From an uncultured Acidimicrobiales bacterium (lineage in GTDB: Bacteria; Actinomycetota; Acidimicrobiia; Acidimicrobiales; Bin134): a DNA stretch of 64,000 bases. The position numbers were made by a program, and so were the translations under genes. The notes under the pieces are model-generated. The model ran no database searches, was not told the DNA's origin, and saw only the letters and a program-made list of their open reading frames with translations. Below, piece after piece: positions 1 through 8,529 of the stretch. The DNA is taken from positions 1,054,001 to 1,118,000 of the forward strand of contig OX638344.1 of NCBI GenBank assembly GCA_951813555.1, in the 5' to 3' direction. Position 1 is the first letter of the stretch. Each line of letters starts with the position of its first letter.

Positions 1-1
1 G

Positions 2-127
2 GCGGTGGCCACAGTGGTCGACCGGGGCGATACCGCCCGCCGCCGCTTCGAAACCCTCGGGGTGCCGTACTTCCCGGTCCTGACCTACACCGATTTGGGC
101 ATCGACCCGGTGGTACCGCCCGGCTGA
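2..127 (+). CDS. pyrE: Orotate phosphoribosyltransferase, C-terminal end (5' truncated by window edge)
   Basis: Forty-one codons are open from the left edge to a TGA. The peptide contains VDRGDTARRRFETLGVPYF followed by VLTYTDLGI, which is the usual tail of orotate phosphoribosyltransferases: the residues after the PRPP-binding loop and the last helix and strand. The enzyme makes OMP from orotate and PRPP in pyrimidine synthesis in the cytoplasm. Only the end is present, so the active site cannot be checked. The next gene is convergent. Confidence 0.72.
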   Translation, partial: AVATVVDRGDTARRRFETLGVPYFPVLTYTDLGIDPVVPPG

Positions 128-179
128 GCTGGCCGCTCGGGCCACCACGTCTGGGGCAGCCCCCTGGATTCCGAACTAC

Positions 180-1853
180 TCAGACAGAGCGCAGGGTGGT
201 GGCGGGGAGGGTTTCCATCTGATCGAGCAGGGACTTGCCGCCGAGGCGGGTGGGGGTGCCGGCCACCAGGATGTGGTCGACGCCGGTGGGGGCGTCGGCA
301 ATGAGGCGCTCGCCGTTGGCGGGCATGTCGTGGACCCGGCGAATGGGTCCGACGTCGAGGTTGTCCCAGTCGATCACGGTGATGTCGGCCACTGCTCCGG
401 GACGCAGGTAGCCGCGGTCGGGGGCAAGGCCGAGCATCTCGGCCAGTTCGCCGGTGAGCTTGCGGATACCGGCTTCGGGGGTCATGACCTGGCGGTTGCG
501 CACCCAGCGGGACAAGAAGTCGGTGGGCATCACCGCATCGCAGATCTGCCCGACGTGGGCACCGGCATCGGACAGGCCCATCACCGCTCCCTCGGCCTGC
601 ATCAGGGAGGTCACGCCGTCGACCTCGTCGTTGGCGAAGGTGATCTCGAAGCGGGTCAATAGCCCGTCTGCCAGGGCGATGTCGCACATGGCGTCCCACG
701 GAGTGCAGCCCCGCTCGGCGGCCACTCCCCCGACGGTGTTTCCCACCAGCTCGGGTTGGTTGGGCGACTCCACAATGGCCAGCGTGTTCCAGCGTGAGGC
801 CAACAGGCCGTTGGCGTCGAGGTCGGACTGCACTCGGGCCCGCCAATCGGGGTCGGCGTACAGCGTGTGGCGGTCTTCGTGGGCTAGGGCCACCAGCTCC
901 TTGAACGAGCCCATGGTGTAGAAGGAGGTGGGCTCGATCATGGTGACGTGCTGAGTGATAGGACGGCAGGTGACCTGCACCCACACGTCGGCTCCGGCGG
1001 CCCGACCGGCCAGGTGGTCGGCCAGCTTGGTGCGGTAGTCGGCCCGGGAGGAGGCCGCGGCGGGATAGGTGAGGATGGACGACCAGTTGAGCCGCCGTCC
1101 CAGCCTGGGCTGGAGGTCGTACACCCAGCGATAGTTCTCCCCCGGGGCCACATGGACCACGCCCCGGCCGATCTCGGCGGTGACCCCGATGAGGGCTTCG
1201 GTCTCTTCTTGGGACGCGGCGATGGACGGCACGGGGCGACCGCCGTCGCCCAAATGGAATCCGGCCCGGTCGGTGGAGAATCCCAGGGCGCCGCCGTTGA
1301 TGGCCTCGGCCACCGCAGCCTTCATCTTCTTGATCTCTTCGGAAGTGGCCTCCCGCTCGTAGGCGTCTTGGCCCATGACGTAGAGCCGCACTGCGGTGTG
1401 GCCCACATAGCCGCCGAAGTTGACGGCCAGGCCCCGGCGCTGGATCACGTCGAGATACTGGCCGTAGGTCTCGAAGTCCCAGTTGACGCCGGCCTCCAGT
1501 GTTGCCACCCGCATGTCCTCCACCTTGTCGAGGGTGCGGATGAGCGAGGCCCGGTCGGCGGCCTTGGTGGGGGCGATGCTGTACCCGCAGCTTCCGGCCA
1601 CCACCGAGGTGACCCCGTGCCAGCACGACGACGACAGCCACGGATCCCACAGCACTTGGGGGTCGTAGTGGGTGTGGCAGTCGATGAAGCCGGGGCAGAC
1701 TAGTCGGCCGGTAGCATCGATCTCGGTTGGGGCCTTGACGGTGTCGGCGATTTCGGTGATGCGGCCGCTTTTGATGCCTATGTCGGCTTGTTGGCCGGGG
1801 TTGCCGGTGCCGTCTATGACGGTGCCGCCGCGGATTGCTATTTCGGCGCTCAC
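180..1853 (-). CDS. Amidohydrolase, N-acyl-D-amino-acid deacylase-like
   Basis: A 557-residue metal-dependent hydrolase of the amidohydrolase_3 group. The N-terminus has the small beta-sandwich segment with GGTVIDGTG, then the metal motif HTHYDPQ (His60 and His62). DAGAHVG follows late in the protein, carrying the catalytic-type Asp, and RPGAVADITVID near the C-terminus closes the sandwich. Family members remove acyl groups from D-amino acids or open cyclic ureides; the substrate cannot be told here. The GTG start is chosen because TAAGTT lies 6 nt before it at 1860-1865, a leaderless arrangement seen repeatedly in this window. It lies downstream of the BKACE gene on the same strand with a 67-nt gap. 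Confidence 0.8.
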   Translation of the reverse strand: MSAEIAIRGGTVIDGTGNPGQQADIGIKSGRITEIADTVKAPTEIDATGRLVCPGFIDCHTHYDPQVLWDPWLSSSCWHGVTSVVAGSCGYSIAPTKAADRASLIRTLDKVEDMRVATLEAGVNWDFETYGQYLDVIQRRGLAVNFGGYVGHTAVRLYVMGQDAYEREATSEEIKKMKAAVAEAINGGALGFSTDRAGFHLGDGGRPVPSIAASQEETEALIGVTAEIGRGVVHVAPGENYRWVYDLQPRLGRRLNWSSILTYPAAASSRADYRTKLADHLAGRAAGADVWVQVTCRPITQHVTMIEPTSFYTMGSFKELVALAHEDRHTLYADPDWRARVQSDLDANGLLASRWNTLAIVESPNQPELVGNTVGGVAAERGCTPWDAMCDIALADGLLTRFEITFANDEVDGVTSLMQAEGAVMGLSDAGAHVGQICDAVMPTDFLSRWVRNRQVMTPEAGIRKLTGELAEMLGLAPDRGYLRPGAVADITVIDWDNLDVGPIRRVHDMPANGERLIADAPTGVDHILVAGTPTRLGGKSLLDQMETLPATTLRSV

Positions 1854-1859
1854 GGGATC

Positions 1860-1865
1860 AACTTA
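1860..1865 (-). promoter_or_regulatory. Predicted -10 hexamer TAAGTT, leaderless start of the amidohydrolase
   Basis: TAAGTT ends 6 nt before the GTG start, with no Shine-Dalgarno between. This suggests that transcription starts at or next to the start codon. Confidence 0.45.
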
Positions 1866-1920
1866 GGCGAATTCTTCAGCGCGCGACCGGGCTGGGCCAC
1901 CACCTCTCATGGATGAGCTT

Positions 1921-2808
1921 TTAGTGTTTGGTTAGGTGGAGTTTTTCTCTTACGGCTTCGGGGGGGAGGACCTCGTAGTTCATGGACTCGAGGATGGTTG
2001 TGGCCCTCGCTACCAGGGCGGCGTTGGTGGCTAGTTGGCCTCGGCTGAGGTAGATGTTGTCTTCGAGGCCGACCCGGACGTTGCCGCCGGCGATGGCGGC
2101 CAGCCCGACGTAGGGAAGCTGGCTGCGGCCTAAGGAAAACGCCGAGAACACCCAGTCGTCGGGGAGGTTGTTGACCATGGCCATGAAGGTGTTGATGTCG
2201 TCGGGGGCGCCCCAGGGGATGCCCATGCACAGCTGCACCATGACCGGGTCGTCGATGAGCCCCTCGTCCACCAGGCGCTTGGCCAGCCAGAGGTGGCCGG
2301 TGTCGAAAATCTCGATTTCGGGGCGCACACCCAGCTTCTGCACCTGACGGGCCATCTCGTTTAGCACCGATGGACTGTTGACCATGATGTAGTCGCCCTC
2401 GCCAAAGTTCATGGTGCCGCAGTCGAGGGTGGTGATCTCAGGCATCAGCTCCCTCACGTGGGCCAGCCGCTCGGTGGCTCCAGCCATGTCGGTGCCCTCG
2501 TCGGCGGGGGGCAGGGGCGTCTCGGCCGAGCCCAGGGTGAGGTCACCGCCCATGCCGGAGGTGAGGTTGAGCACCACGTCGGTGCTGGAGGCCCTGATCC
2601 GCTCTACCACCTCGGCGTACAGCTCGACGTCGCGGGCCGGTTCGCCGGTCTCGGGATTGCGGACGTGGATGTGGACTATGGCCGCGCCCGCGGCGGCGGC
2701 GTCGATGGCCGCTTCGGCGATCTGCATGGGGGTGATGGGCACCAGATCGGATTTGGACGTGGTGTCGCCGCTGCCGGTGATGGCGCAGGTGATGAAAACT
2801 CCGGTCAT
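1921..2808 (-). CDS. BKACE family beta-keto acid cleavage enzyme
   Basis: A 295-residue TIM-barrel enzyme of the BKACE (formerly DUF849, Kce-like) family. These zinc enzymes condense a beta-keto acid with acetyl-CoA, releasing acetoacetyl-CoA and a shortened compound. The zinc-binding HIHVRNPETG (His46, His48) and the downstream NLTSGMGGD loop are visible, and the length is normal. The start ATG overlaps the stop of the upstream dioxygenase gene (ATGA, 2805-2808), so the two are translationally coupled. Known BKACE substrates include 3-keto-5-aminohexanoate and dehydrocarnitine. The coupled gene resembles gamma-butyrobetaine hydroxylase, so a carnitine-type substrate is the best inference, but the residues alone do not prove it. 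Confidence 0.85.
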   Translation of the reverse strand: MTGVFITCAITGSGDTTSKSDLVPITPMQIAEAAIDAAAAGAAIVHIHVRNPETGEPARDVELYAEVVERIRASSTDVVLNLTSGMGGDLTLGSAETPLPPADEGTDMAGATERLAHVRELMPEITTLDCGTMNFGEGDYIMVNSPSVLNEMARQVQKLGVRPEIEIFDTGHLWLAKRLVDEGLIDDPVMVQLCMGIPWGAPDDINTFMAMVNNLPDDWVFSAFSLGRSQLPYVGLAAIAGGNVRVGLEDNIYLSRGQLATNAALVARATTILESMNYEVLPPEAVREKLHLTKH

Positions 2809-3980
2809 GCGGGGGTTAGTTCACTCTCTTGGGCCCGACGGTTCAACACCCGCAGTTTGGAGTAAATGTCGTCGCTGTTGACGTAGCAGCCCCGGAACAG
2901 GCGGCGACCGGTGCCGGTGTTGAACGGCTCCCGGCCGTGCTGCACCCGCCGGTTGTCGAACACTGCCAGATCGCCGGGCTCAAGCTTGTAGGTGATTTGG
3001 AAGCGGGGATCACGGGAAAGCCGGCCCAGTTTCTGCACCGCCCGATAGGCCCGGGGGATGTCATCTTCGGCCATATCAGGAAAGGTACGCACCGGGTAGA
3101 AGGTGCGCAGGGTGATGGGAGCGCCGGGCACTCCCAAGTCGATCAACGGCCCCGACCAGCGCCAGTCCACCTCGGCGCCTCGCCCGTGGAACACCCACCT
3201 CAGCGTCGTAAGAGCCTCGTAGGCCTCGGGATCGTGCTGCTCGAGATGCCGGGCGATGGCCAGGCCATCGGTCATCTGGCTGGCCCCACCGACGCAGGAA
3301 TTTTCGATGCAGTGGAAGAACTGGAAGCCCGGCGGGGTCTCCAGCGACGGGAAATCGGTGTGGGGGCCCAAGCCGATGCTCATGTAGGCGGTAGATGAGG
3401 GATCGGGAACGGCCTCGATATCCCAGACCGGGCCGAAGTTGGAGTCGCGCAGAACGCCGACTCGTCGGGCCACTTCCTCAATCTGGTTGGGATCGACCGA
3501 CAGCGACTTCAGCCGGGTCAGTCCGTAGGCCGCGAGGTCATTGAGCCAGCGCCGGAACGTCTCGGGGTCGGCCATCACCGTCGGCCCGTCGTAGGTGGCC
3601 GGCTCAGGCAGCACAGAGGAGTCCCACGGAATAGGCGACGGCAGATAGCTCTCCGGCCGGAATTGCCCTTCGGCGACGTGGCGGAGCCAGCCGGGGTGAT
3701 AGCGGGAGACAACCCCGTCGTGGGCCCAGCGAACCCCGAGCGCCCCGTCGGACTCGATCCAGGCGTCGTCCACCTGCCAGTGGTCGCCCAAATCGCAGGG
3801 CTCAAGCAGGCCCTCGCGCGAGGAGAGCTCGAAGTCGCGCTGCTCGGCCAGCCACCATCGGAAACAGCGCAGCTCGGTGCCGTCGGCCCATTCAACCGCC
3901 ACGAACTCGCCGTCGAGCCGAACGCCGCTGAGGGGTTGCCACTCGTAGCGATAAAAGTCAGGCGTGAGCGGCCCGGCCAT
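2805..3980 (-). CDS. Gamma-butyrobetaine hydroxylase-like Fe(II)/2-oxoglutarate dioxygenase
   Basis: A 391-residue protein with the two-part layout of gamma-butyrobetaine dioxygenases. An N-terminal zinc-binding-type domain (about residues 15-105) contains WADGTELRCFRWWL. It is followed by a TauD-like jelly roll with the iron triad His207 and Asp209 (in GPHTDFPS) and His348 (in NRRVQHGREPF). LFRGCYVNSDD near the C-terminus also matches the family. The reaction would be 2-oxoglutarate-dependent hydroxylation of a betaine such as gamma-butyrobetaine to carnitine; trimethyllysine-type substrates are an alternative. TACGCT lies 7 nt before the ATG, suggesting a leaderless first gene of an operon with the BKACE gene. 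It diverges from the amidohydrolase at 4016 across about 35 bp. Confidence 0.82.
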   Translation of the reverse strand: MAGPLTPDFYRYEWQPLSGVRLDGEFVAVEWADGTELRCFRWWLAEQRDFELSSREGLLEPCDLGDHWQVDDAWIESDGALGVRWAHDGVVSRYHPGWLRHVAEGQFRPESYLPSPIPWDSSVLPEPATYDGPTVMADPETFRRWLNDLAAYGLTRLKSLSVDPNQIEEVARRVGVLRDSNFGPVWDIEAVPDPSSTAYMSIGLGPHTDFPSLETPPGFQFFHCIENSCVGGASQMTDGLAIARHLEQHDPEAYEALTTLRWVFHGRGAEVDWRWSGPLIDLGVPGAPITLRTFYPVRTFPDMAEDDIPRAYRAVQKLGRLSRDPRFQITYKLEPGDLAVFDNRRVQHGREPFNTGTGRRLFRGCYVNSDDIYSKLRVLNRRAQESELTPA

Positions 3981-3987
3981 CTCGTCC

Positions 3988-3993
3988 AGCGTA
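3988..3993 (-). promoter_or_regulatory. Predicted -10 hexamer TACGCT for the dioxygenase-BKACE operon
   Basis: TACGCT ends 7 nt before the ATG at 3980. It lies back to back with the opposing hexamer at 4003-4008. Confidence 0.45.
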
Positions 3994-4002
3994 CACCAGC
4001 AA

Positions 4003-4008
4003 TATGAT
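4003..4008 (+). promoter_or_regulatory. Predicted -10 hexamer TATGAT for the amidohydrolase at 4016
   Basis: TATGAT is followed by 7 nt and the ATG at 4016. This favours that start over the upstream ATG at 4004, which lies inside the hexamer. Confidence 0.5.
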
Positions 4009-4015
4009 TGTGGGT

Positions 4016-5197
4016 ATGCCTTCTCGCCAGCTTGATTTCCCGGTTTTTGACGCCGATAACCACATGTACGAGACCACCGAGGCCCTTACAAAACACTTGC
4101 CCGACTCCCACCGAGGCCTGGTCGATTACATCGACCACAAGGGCCGCACCAAGATCATGGTGAGGGGCAAGATCAGCGAATACATCCCCAATCCGACGTT
4201 CCAGCGGGTGGGCTCTCCCGGCGCCCAGGAGGAGTACTTCAAGAGCGGCAATCCCGAGGGCAAATCGCACCGGGAGATCATGAAGCCGATCGATGCTCTA
4301 CCCGCATTTTTCTCCCCCGAGCCCCGGCTGGAGCTGATGGACGAACTGGGCTTGGACTACGCCATGATGTACCCCACGTTGGCATCGCTGGTGGAGGAGC
4401 GCTTCCGGGACGCCCCCGACGAGTGCCACATCGTCATCCACGCCCTCAACCAGTGGATGCTGGAGCACTGGACGTTCAACTTCGAGGGCCGTATCTTCCC
4501 GACGCCCATCGTGACCCTGCCCATCGTGGACAAGGCCATCGAGGAACTGGAGTGGTGCGCGGAGCGGGGGGCCCGGGCGGTGTTGATCCGCCCGGCGGCG
4601 CCTCCTGGGTTGCGGGGACCGCGGTCGTTCGCCCTGCCCGAGTTCGACCCGTTCTGGGAGCGGGTGGTGGAGTTGGACGTGCTGGTGGCCATGCACGCCT
4701 CCGACAGCGGCTACAAGCGGTTCACCGACGAGTGGGAGGGCGTCAGCGGGGAGATGACGGCGTTCCGACAGTCGCTGTTCCAGATGGCGATCTCGCACAA
4801 CCGGCCCATCCAGGATGCGGTGACCTCGTGGGTGGCCCATGGGGCGCTCACCCGCCATCCCAAGCTGAAGGTGGCCATCGTCGAGAACGGCAGCTCTTGG
4901 GTGCGCCCGCTGCTGGCCCATCTCGAGAGTGTCTACGAGCGGTTCCCCCACTCCTGGGAGGAGCATCCAGTGGAGGCCATCAAGCGCAATCTCTGGATCC
5001 ACCCCTTCCACGAGGACGACCCTGTGGGACTCATCAACCTGGTGGGAGTGGACAATGTGATATTCGGCTCGGACTATCCCCACGTGGAGGGCATGGCCGA
5101 TCCGATCTCGTTCGTGGACCAGCTTGCGGGTCTGCCCGACGACCAGACCCGCAAGGTGATGGGCGGCAACATGGCCGACCTGATGAAGGTGGGCTAG
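4016..5197 (+). CDS. Amidohydrolase family 2 (TIM-barrel metal-dependent hydrolase)
   Basis: A 393-residue amidohydrolase_2 protein. DADNHMYE near the N-terminus and FGSDYPHVEG near the C-terminus are the metal and catalytic signatures of the decarboxylase/hydrolase branch (ACMSD-like). Members decarboxylate or hydrolyse aromatic and cyclic carboxylates; the substrate is unknown. I chose the ATG at 4016 (MPSRQLDF) because TATGAT stands 7 nt upstream; the ATG at 4004 is within that promoter. It is divergent from the dioxygenase-BKACE pair. Two further members of the family are at 7135-8484 and 25440-26555, so the family is expanded here. Confidence 0.85.
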   Translation: MPSRQLDFPVFDADNHMYETTEALTKHLPDSHRGLVDYIDHKGRTKIMVRGKISEYIPNPTFQRVGSPGAQEEYFKSGNPEGKSHREIMKPIDALPAFFSPEPRLELMDELGLDYAMMYPTLASLVEERFRDAPDECHIVIHALNQWMLEHWTFNFEGRIFPTPIVTLPIVDKAIEELEWCAERGARAVLIRPAAPPGLRGPRSFALPEFDPFWERVVELDVLVAMHASDSGYKRFTDEWEGVSGEMTAFRQSLFQMAISHNRPIQDAVTSWVAHGALTRHPKLKVAIVENGSSWVRPLLAHLESVYERFPHSWEEHPVEAIKRNLWIHPFHEDDPVGLINLVGVDNVIFGSDYPHVEGMADPISFVDQLAGLPDDQTRKVMGGNMADLMKVG

Positions 5198-5243
5198 GGG
5201 CTCAAACCCCTGTGCCCGCGGGATATCGGGTCAAGATTGAGGA

Positions 5244-6494
5244 TCAGAACTCGTCGTCGGCGACGACAACTCTTGTGTTGCGGCGGTACCGCGCAAGTGC
5301 GGCGGATATGAGCACCAGCCCGGCAACGGCCAAAAGGATCCAGTACACACGGCGAACACCACCAGACGACTTCTGATCCGTTTCACCCAATGCAGCCGAA
5401 GGAGTACTCGACACAATCACATCACCATCCAGCGCCACCCAGCTTCCCAGCAATTCTTCATCGGGTATGGTCAGCTTGGCCGTCTCCACCCAATCGCCAT
5501 CCGTTTGAGCGAACACATACACCGCGCCCGACGCCCCCACCGCCAACACACCGCCATCCAACGCCAACGAACCGCCGAACCGATCTTGCAGTGCCCCGTC
5601 AGACGCCACCAGTCGATGACCGGACACTGCTCCACCCGGGCTTGAGAGGACTGTGGGGCAGTCTGCTGCGATGGCACCCTGAGCAACGCTGGACAGATCG
5701 AAGAGCCTGACTGCGCCGGGTGCTTGATGGAAGTTTCTCCAGATGTTGTCTTCGCCGCGCTCGTAGGACGCCAGATGGGCACCGACTGCCACCGTGTCGC
5801 CTTCCACTGCCACTGACTGGGTCTTCCAGCCAGCATCAACTGAGATGAGCGCCGCAGCCAAATTGTGTCTGGACTCGGATCGGGCAAACTCGAACACATA
5901 GGAAGGCAGTGGATTTGTCCCTGCGACAGCAGGAATCTCCTGGGGGGCAATCACCACAGTGTCTCCGTCGATATCCACGTCCCAACCAAAGATGCCGCCG
6001 CCGGGTCCAGAGGGGGGTATCAAACGTTCACCGGTCCAGCCATGGGAAAACAGTTCAATGGCATAAGCGGCACCAGATGCGCCCGCGGCAACCTTGGCTC
6101 CGTCAAACGCCACTGACTGGCCAAACCCATAGCCGATGGCACCATCAGAGTTGGTCAGCATGGACATTTCCGACCAGACATCGGCAGTGCGCTCAAATGC
6201 ATGAACGACCGCTGTGCCCCCGACTGCCACGACGTTGCCGCTGACCGCCACCGACCGGCCGAACCACTCACACCCAACACCGTCTGGCGCAGTCAGCTTC
6301 GTGGCCTGAGACCACTCACCATCTGTTCGAGTGAACACGTAGGCTGCCGTGGGGTGTTCCTCGAATTGAGGCGACGATTCCTCGCCTGTGGAGGGCATGG
6401 TTATCCTGCCGCTGGCACCAACCACGATTGTGTCCTTGTCCACCGCCACCGACTGGCCGAACCCGCCTTCGAGAAACCCAAGAGTTGAGCCCAA
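5244..6494 (-). CDS. FG-GAP/integrin-like repeat surface protein, C-terminal part (frameshifted from 6401-7051)
   Basis: 416 codons of beta-propeller-like repeats of about 50-60 residues. Units look like FGQSVAVDKDTIVVGASG and LDGGVLAVGASGAVYVFAQ, typical of FG-GAP repeats in secreted proteins. The end is a membrane anchor (VYWILLAVAGLVLISAALA) with a basic stop-transfer segment. There is no believable start: the first usable codon is a TTG in mid-domain. The reading frame continues that of 6401-7051 after a one-base shift near the GGGCCCC run at about 6518-6524, where the peptide would read DLGP then GENTSTTGLGS. I read both as one broken gene of about 600 residues. A sequencing or assembly indel is equally possible. 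Confidence 0.65.
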   Translation of the reverse strand: MGSTLGFLEGGFGQSVAVDKDTIVVGASGRITMPSTGEESSPQFEEHPTAAYVFTRTDGEWSQATKLTAPDGVGCEWFGRSVAVSGNVVAVGGTAVVHAFERTADVWSEMSMLTNSDGAIGYGFGQSVAFDGAKVAAGASGAAYAIELFSHGWTGERLIPPSGPGGGIFGWDVDIDGDTVVIAPQEIPAVAGTNPLPSYVFEFARSESRHNLAAALISVDAGWKTQSVAVEGDTVAVGAHLASYERGEDNIWRNFHQAPGAVRLFDLSSVAQGAIAADCPTVLSSPGGAVSGHRLVASDGALQDRFGGSLALDGGVLAVGASGAVYVFAQTDGDWVETAKLTIPDEELLGSWVALDGDVIVSSTPSAALGETDQKSSGGVRRVYWILLAVAGLVLISAALARYRRNTRVVVADDEF

Positions 6495-7051
6495 TCCCGT
6501 TGTGCTCGTGTTCTCTCCCAGGGGCCCAGGTCGCTGAGGTCGTCAGGCCCAGTCAGCTTGGCCGTCTTCGTCCACTCACCCTCATCCGAGATGAACACGT
6601 GTGCCGCCTCGTAGGCACCAACCACGATCACGTCGCCGTCCACCGCTACCGCCCGGCCGAATCCGCCGTACACGACGCCCTCTCTGTCGAGAAGGATGTC
6701 TTGACCTTCGACCGGGACATAGCGGGACTGGCCATGATCAAGGCGGTTGACCGCCCAGCCCGAAGGGGCGTTGAGAACGGTCAGCTTGGCTGTCTCCGAC
6801 CACTGGCCGTTGGATCGGGTGAAGACGTAGGCCGCCCCGATAGCACCCACCACCATCACATCACCGTCGATATCCACATCGTGGCCGAAGCCATCGCCGG
6901 CAAAGCCGTCGGAGGCCACAAGTTGGGCCACCGGGTGGACGTTTACAGAGGGATCGGCCTGGGCCAAACTGCCAGCCGAAGTGGTTATCCCCGCGGCCAA
7001 GAGCAGCGCCCCAATGACCACCAGTCCTACTATCCGCCCTTGAGCAGCCAC
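6401..7051 (-). CDS. FG-GAP repeat surface protein, N-terminal part with signal peptide (frameshifted)
   Basis: It begins with a clear export signal (MAAQGRIVGLVVIGALLLAA, then a cleavage region around SLAQADP). FG-GAP repeats such as FGHDVDIDGDVMVVGAIGAA and FGRAVAVDGDVIVVGAYEAA follow. The last 30 or so codons, after DLGPW, lose repeat character and read through the other frame; that is where the C-terminal part at 5244-6494 takes over. The GTG start has TAGGTT 6 nt upstream (7058-7063). The intact product would be an exported, membrane-anchored beta-propeller, perhaps an adhesin or matrix protein. No neighbour suggests a partner. Confidence 0.65.
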   Translation of the reverse strand: MAAQGRIVGLVVIGALLLAAGITTSAGSLAQADPSVNVHPVAQLVASDGFAGDGFGHDVDIDGDVMVVGAIGAAYVFTRSNGQWSETAKLTVLNAPSGWAVNRLDHGQSRYVPVEGQDILLDREGVVYGGFGRAVAVDGDVIVVGAYEAAHVFISDEGEWTKTAKLTGPDDLSDLGPWERTRAQRDWAQLLGFSKAGSASRWRWTRTQSWLVPAAG

Positions 7052-7057
7052 CCCCTG

Positions 7058-7063
7058 AACCTA
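7058..7063 (-). promoter_or_regulatory. Predicted -10 hexamer TAGGTT for the FG-GAP gene
   Basis: TAGGTT ends 6 nt before the GTG at 7051. The stretch 7064-7134 is an AT-richer spacer with nothing else recognisable. Confidence 0.4.
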
Positions 7064-7134
7064 TCGCCCACCCAGCATGGCGATACCCGTCAATTCCGAA
7101 GCTCGACATCTCATATTATTATGTTTCAATTATT

Positions 7135-8484
7135 TTACATGAGTACTGGTTCGATGTTGAGGAATCGGGCCAAGTTGTCGCACATGATGGTCTTGATGTC
7201 GGCGTCGCTCATGTTTTTGAGCTGGGTGGTGGCGTAGAGAGCGGGGAAGGGCAGTCCCTCGCTGTGGGGGAAGTCGGAGCCGAACACGATGGGTTCGATG
7301 CCCACCGCCTCTACCACCCGGGCCACGTTCTCCTCGGGGAAGGGCGCCACGATGAAATGGTCGCGGAAGATGTCGCTGGGGCGGCGGTCGAGCTTCGGGC
7401 CCCACTTGGCCCCCCGGCCCATGAGGAAGGCGTGGTCCATCTTGCGGAGGATGTAGGGCAGCCACACCGTGCCCTGCTCCGAAAGGCAAACCTTCACGTT
7501 GGGGAAGCGGCCGAACAGGTTGTGCAGCACCATGGCGGCCACTGTCTCCATGGCCGGGCGGTCGCCCCAGTAGAGCACCCATTGGAGGGCGTCGAAGTCG
7601 CCGAGCACGTCTTCGGGGTCCTCGCTCCAGTCGGCCCCGTACTTCTGGTAGTCGGTGGCCCCCAGGTGGGTCACCACCCGGGCCCCGGCCTCGTTGATGC
7701 GGGCCCAAAAGCCGTCGTAGACCGGGTCGGCCATGGAGCGCCCGCCCCGGAGGTTTTGGCGTCCACCGTGGACGTGGCCGCTGATGATCTGGATGACGGT
7801 GGCACCCTGACTCAGAACCAGCTCGACTTCGGCGGCGGCCTCATCGGCGTCAGCCAGCGACACGTAGGCGGGAAGAAAGAGGCGGTTGAGGTAACCCCAG
7901 CCGATCTCCTCGTTGATCCAGCGGTTGTAGGCCCGGGTGTTGGCGTATATGCCGTCGACGTCGTCGGCGAACTCGTATTCCAGCGACAGCACCTGATTGG
8001 GGAACATGAGGGCGGCACCGATGCCCTGGCTGTCCATGAGGGCCAGCCGCAGGTCGCGATTGCCCCACGACTCCTCCTGGTCGCGGAAATGGGCAATGAG
8101 ATCGATCCGCTCGGCGTCGGTGAGGTTGCGGTAGGGGTTGAGCCGGGACAGCAGCATCCCCGGCGAGTGGATGTTGGACTGGCCGGGCTTCATCTGGTTC
8201 TCGTCGCCGGCGGTGGGCACGGCCCGGGTGGCGACTTCGGCGGCCGTCTCATCGTCGGCGGCCACCATGGCCACCGCCTGATTGATGCGGGAAGGCTTCC
8301 CGCCGAACACCCCCACCCAGCGGCCCAGATCATCGGCCTCAAAGGTGACCGCCTTGTGCCGCCACTTGGGGTCGATGTGGTTCACGTAGAGATCGCGGGG
8401 CTCCACAAAGTGGTTGTCGGCGTCGTTGATGAGAAACGGCAAGTCGACGTGCGTCTGCATCTGGGCCAAGGCCATGGCCGCCAT
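7135..8484 (-). CDS. Amidohydrolase family 2 (TIM-barrel metal-dependent hydrolase)
   Basis: A 449-residue protein with NDADNHFVEP at the N-terminus and FGSDFPHSEGLPFP near the C-terminus, the same signatures as the genes at 4016 and 25440. HLGATDYQKYG and LSEQGTVWLPYILRKMDH are typical of the branch found beside acyl-CoA and steroid-type catabolic genes in actinobacteria. It would act on a cyclic or aromatic carboxylate in the cytoplasm; the substrate is unknown. The start is either the ATG at 8484 or the one three codons in (MALAQMQ). It stands alone between the FG-GAP gene and hipA, all on the minus strand. Confidence 0.85.
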   Translation of the reverse strand: MAAMALAQMQTHVDLPFLINDADNHFVEPRDLYVNHIDPKWRHKAVTFEADDLGRWVGVFGGKPSRINQAVAMVAADDETAAEVATRAVPTAGDENQMKPGQSNIHSPGMLLSRLNPYRNLTDAERIDLIAHFRDQEESWGNRDLRLALMDSQGIGAALMFPNQVLSLEYEFADDVDGIYANTRAYNRWINEEIGWGYLNRLFLPAYVSLADADEAAAEVELVLSQGATVIQIISGHVHGGRQNLRGGRSMADPVYDGFWARINEAGARVVTHLGATDYQKYGADWSEDPEDVLGDFDALQWVLYWGDRPAMETVAAMVLHNLFGRFPNVKVCLSEQGTVWLPYILRKMDHAFLMGRGAKWGPKLDRRPSDIFRDHFIVAPFPEENVARVVEAVGIEPIVFGSDFPHSEGLPFPALYATTQLKNMSDADIKTIMCDNLARFLNIEPVLM

Positions 8485-8529
8485 GGTACGGGAACGTCAG
8501 CCGTCCGCGTCTTGCCAGCTATGTCGGGG

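Noticed and set aside
128..179. Terminator between pyrE and the convergent amidohydrolase
   Set aside because: No stable hairpin followed by a T-run is visible in the 52 bp.
948..1703. Long plus-strand frame opposite the amidohydrolase
   Set aside because: Low-complexity Gly/His/Val-rich product with no family signature. It lies antisense to a gene with clear motifs and reflects high GC at third positions.
4004..4018. ATG at 4004 as the amidohydrolase start
   Set aside because: That ATG lies within the hexamer TATGAT; the ATG at 4016 begins the conserved N-terminus at the usual leaderless distance.
6401..6530. Programmed frameshift or selenocysteine readthrough joining the FG-GAP parts
   Set aside because: No slippery heptamer with a following structure stands out, and no TGA lies at the junction; an indel at a G/C run is simpler.
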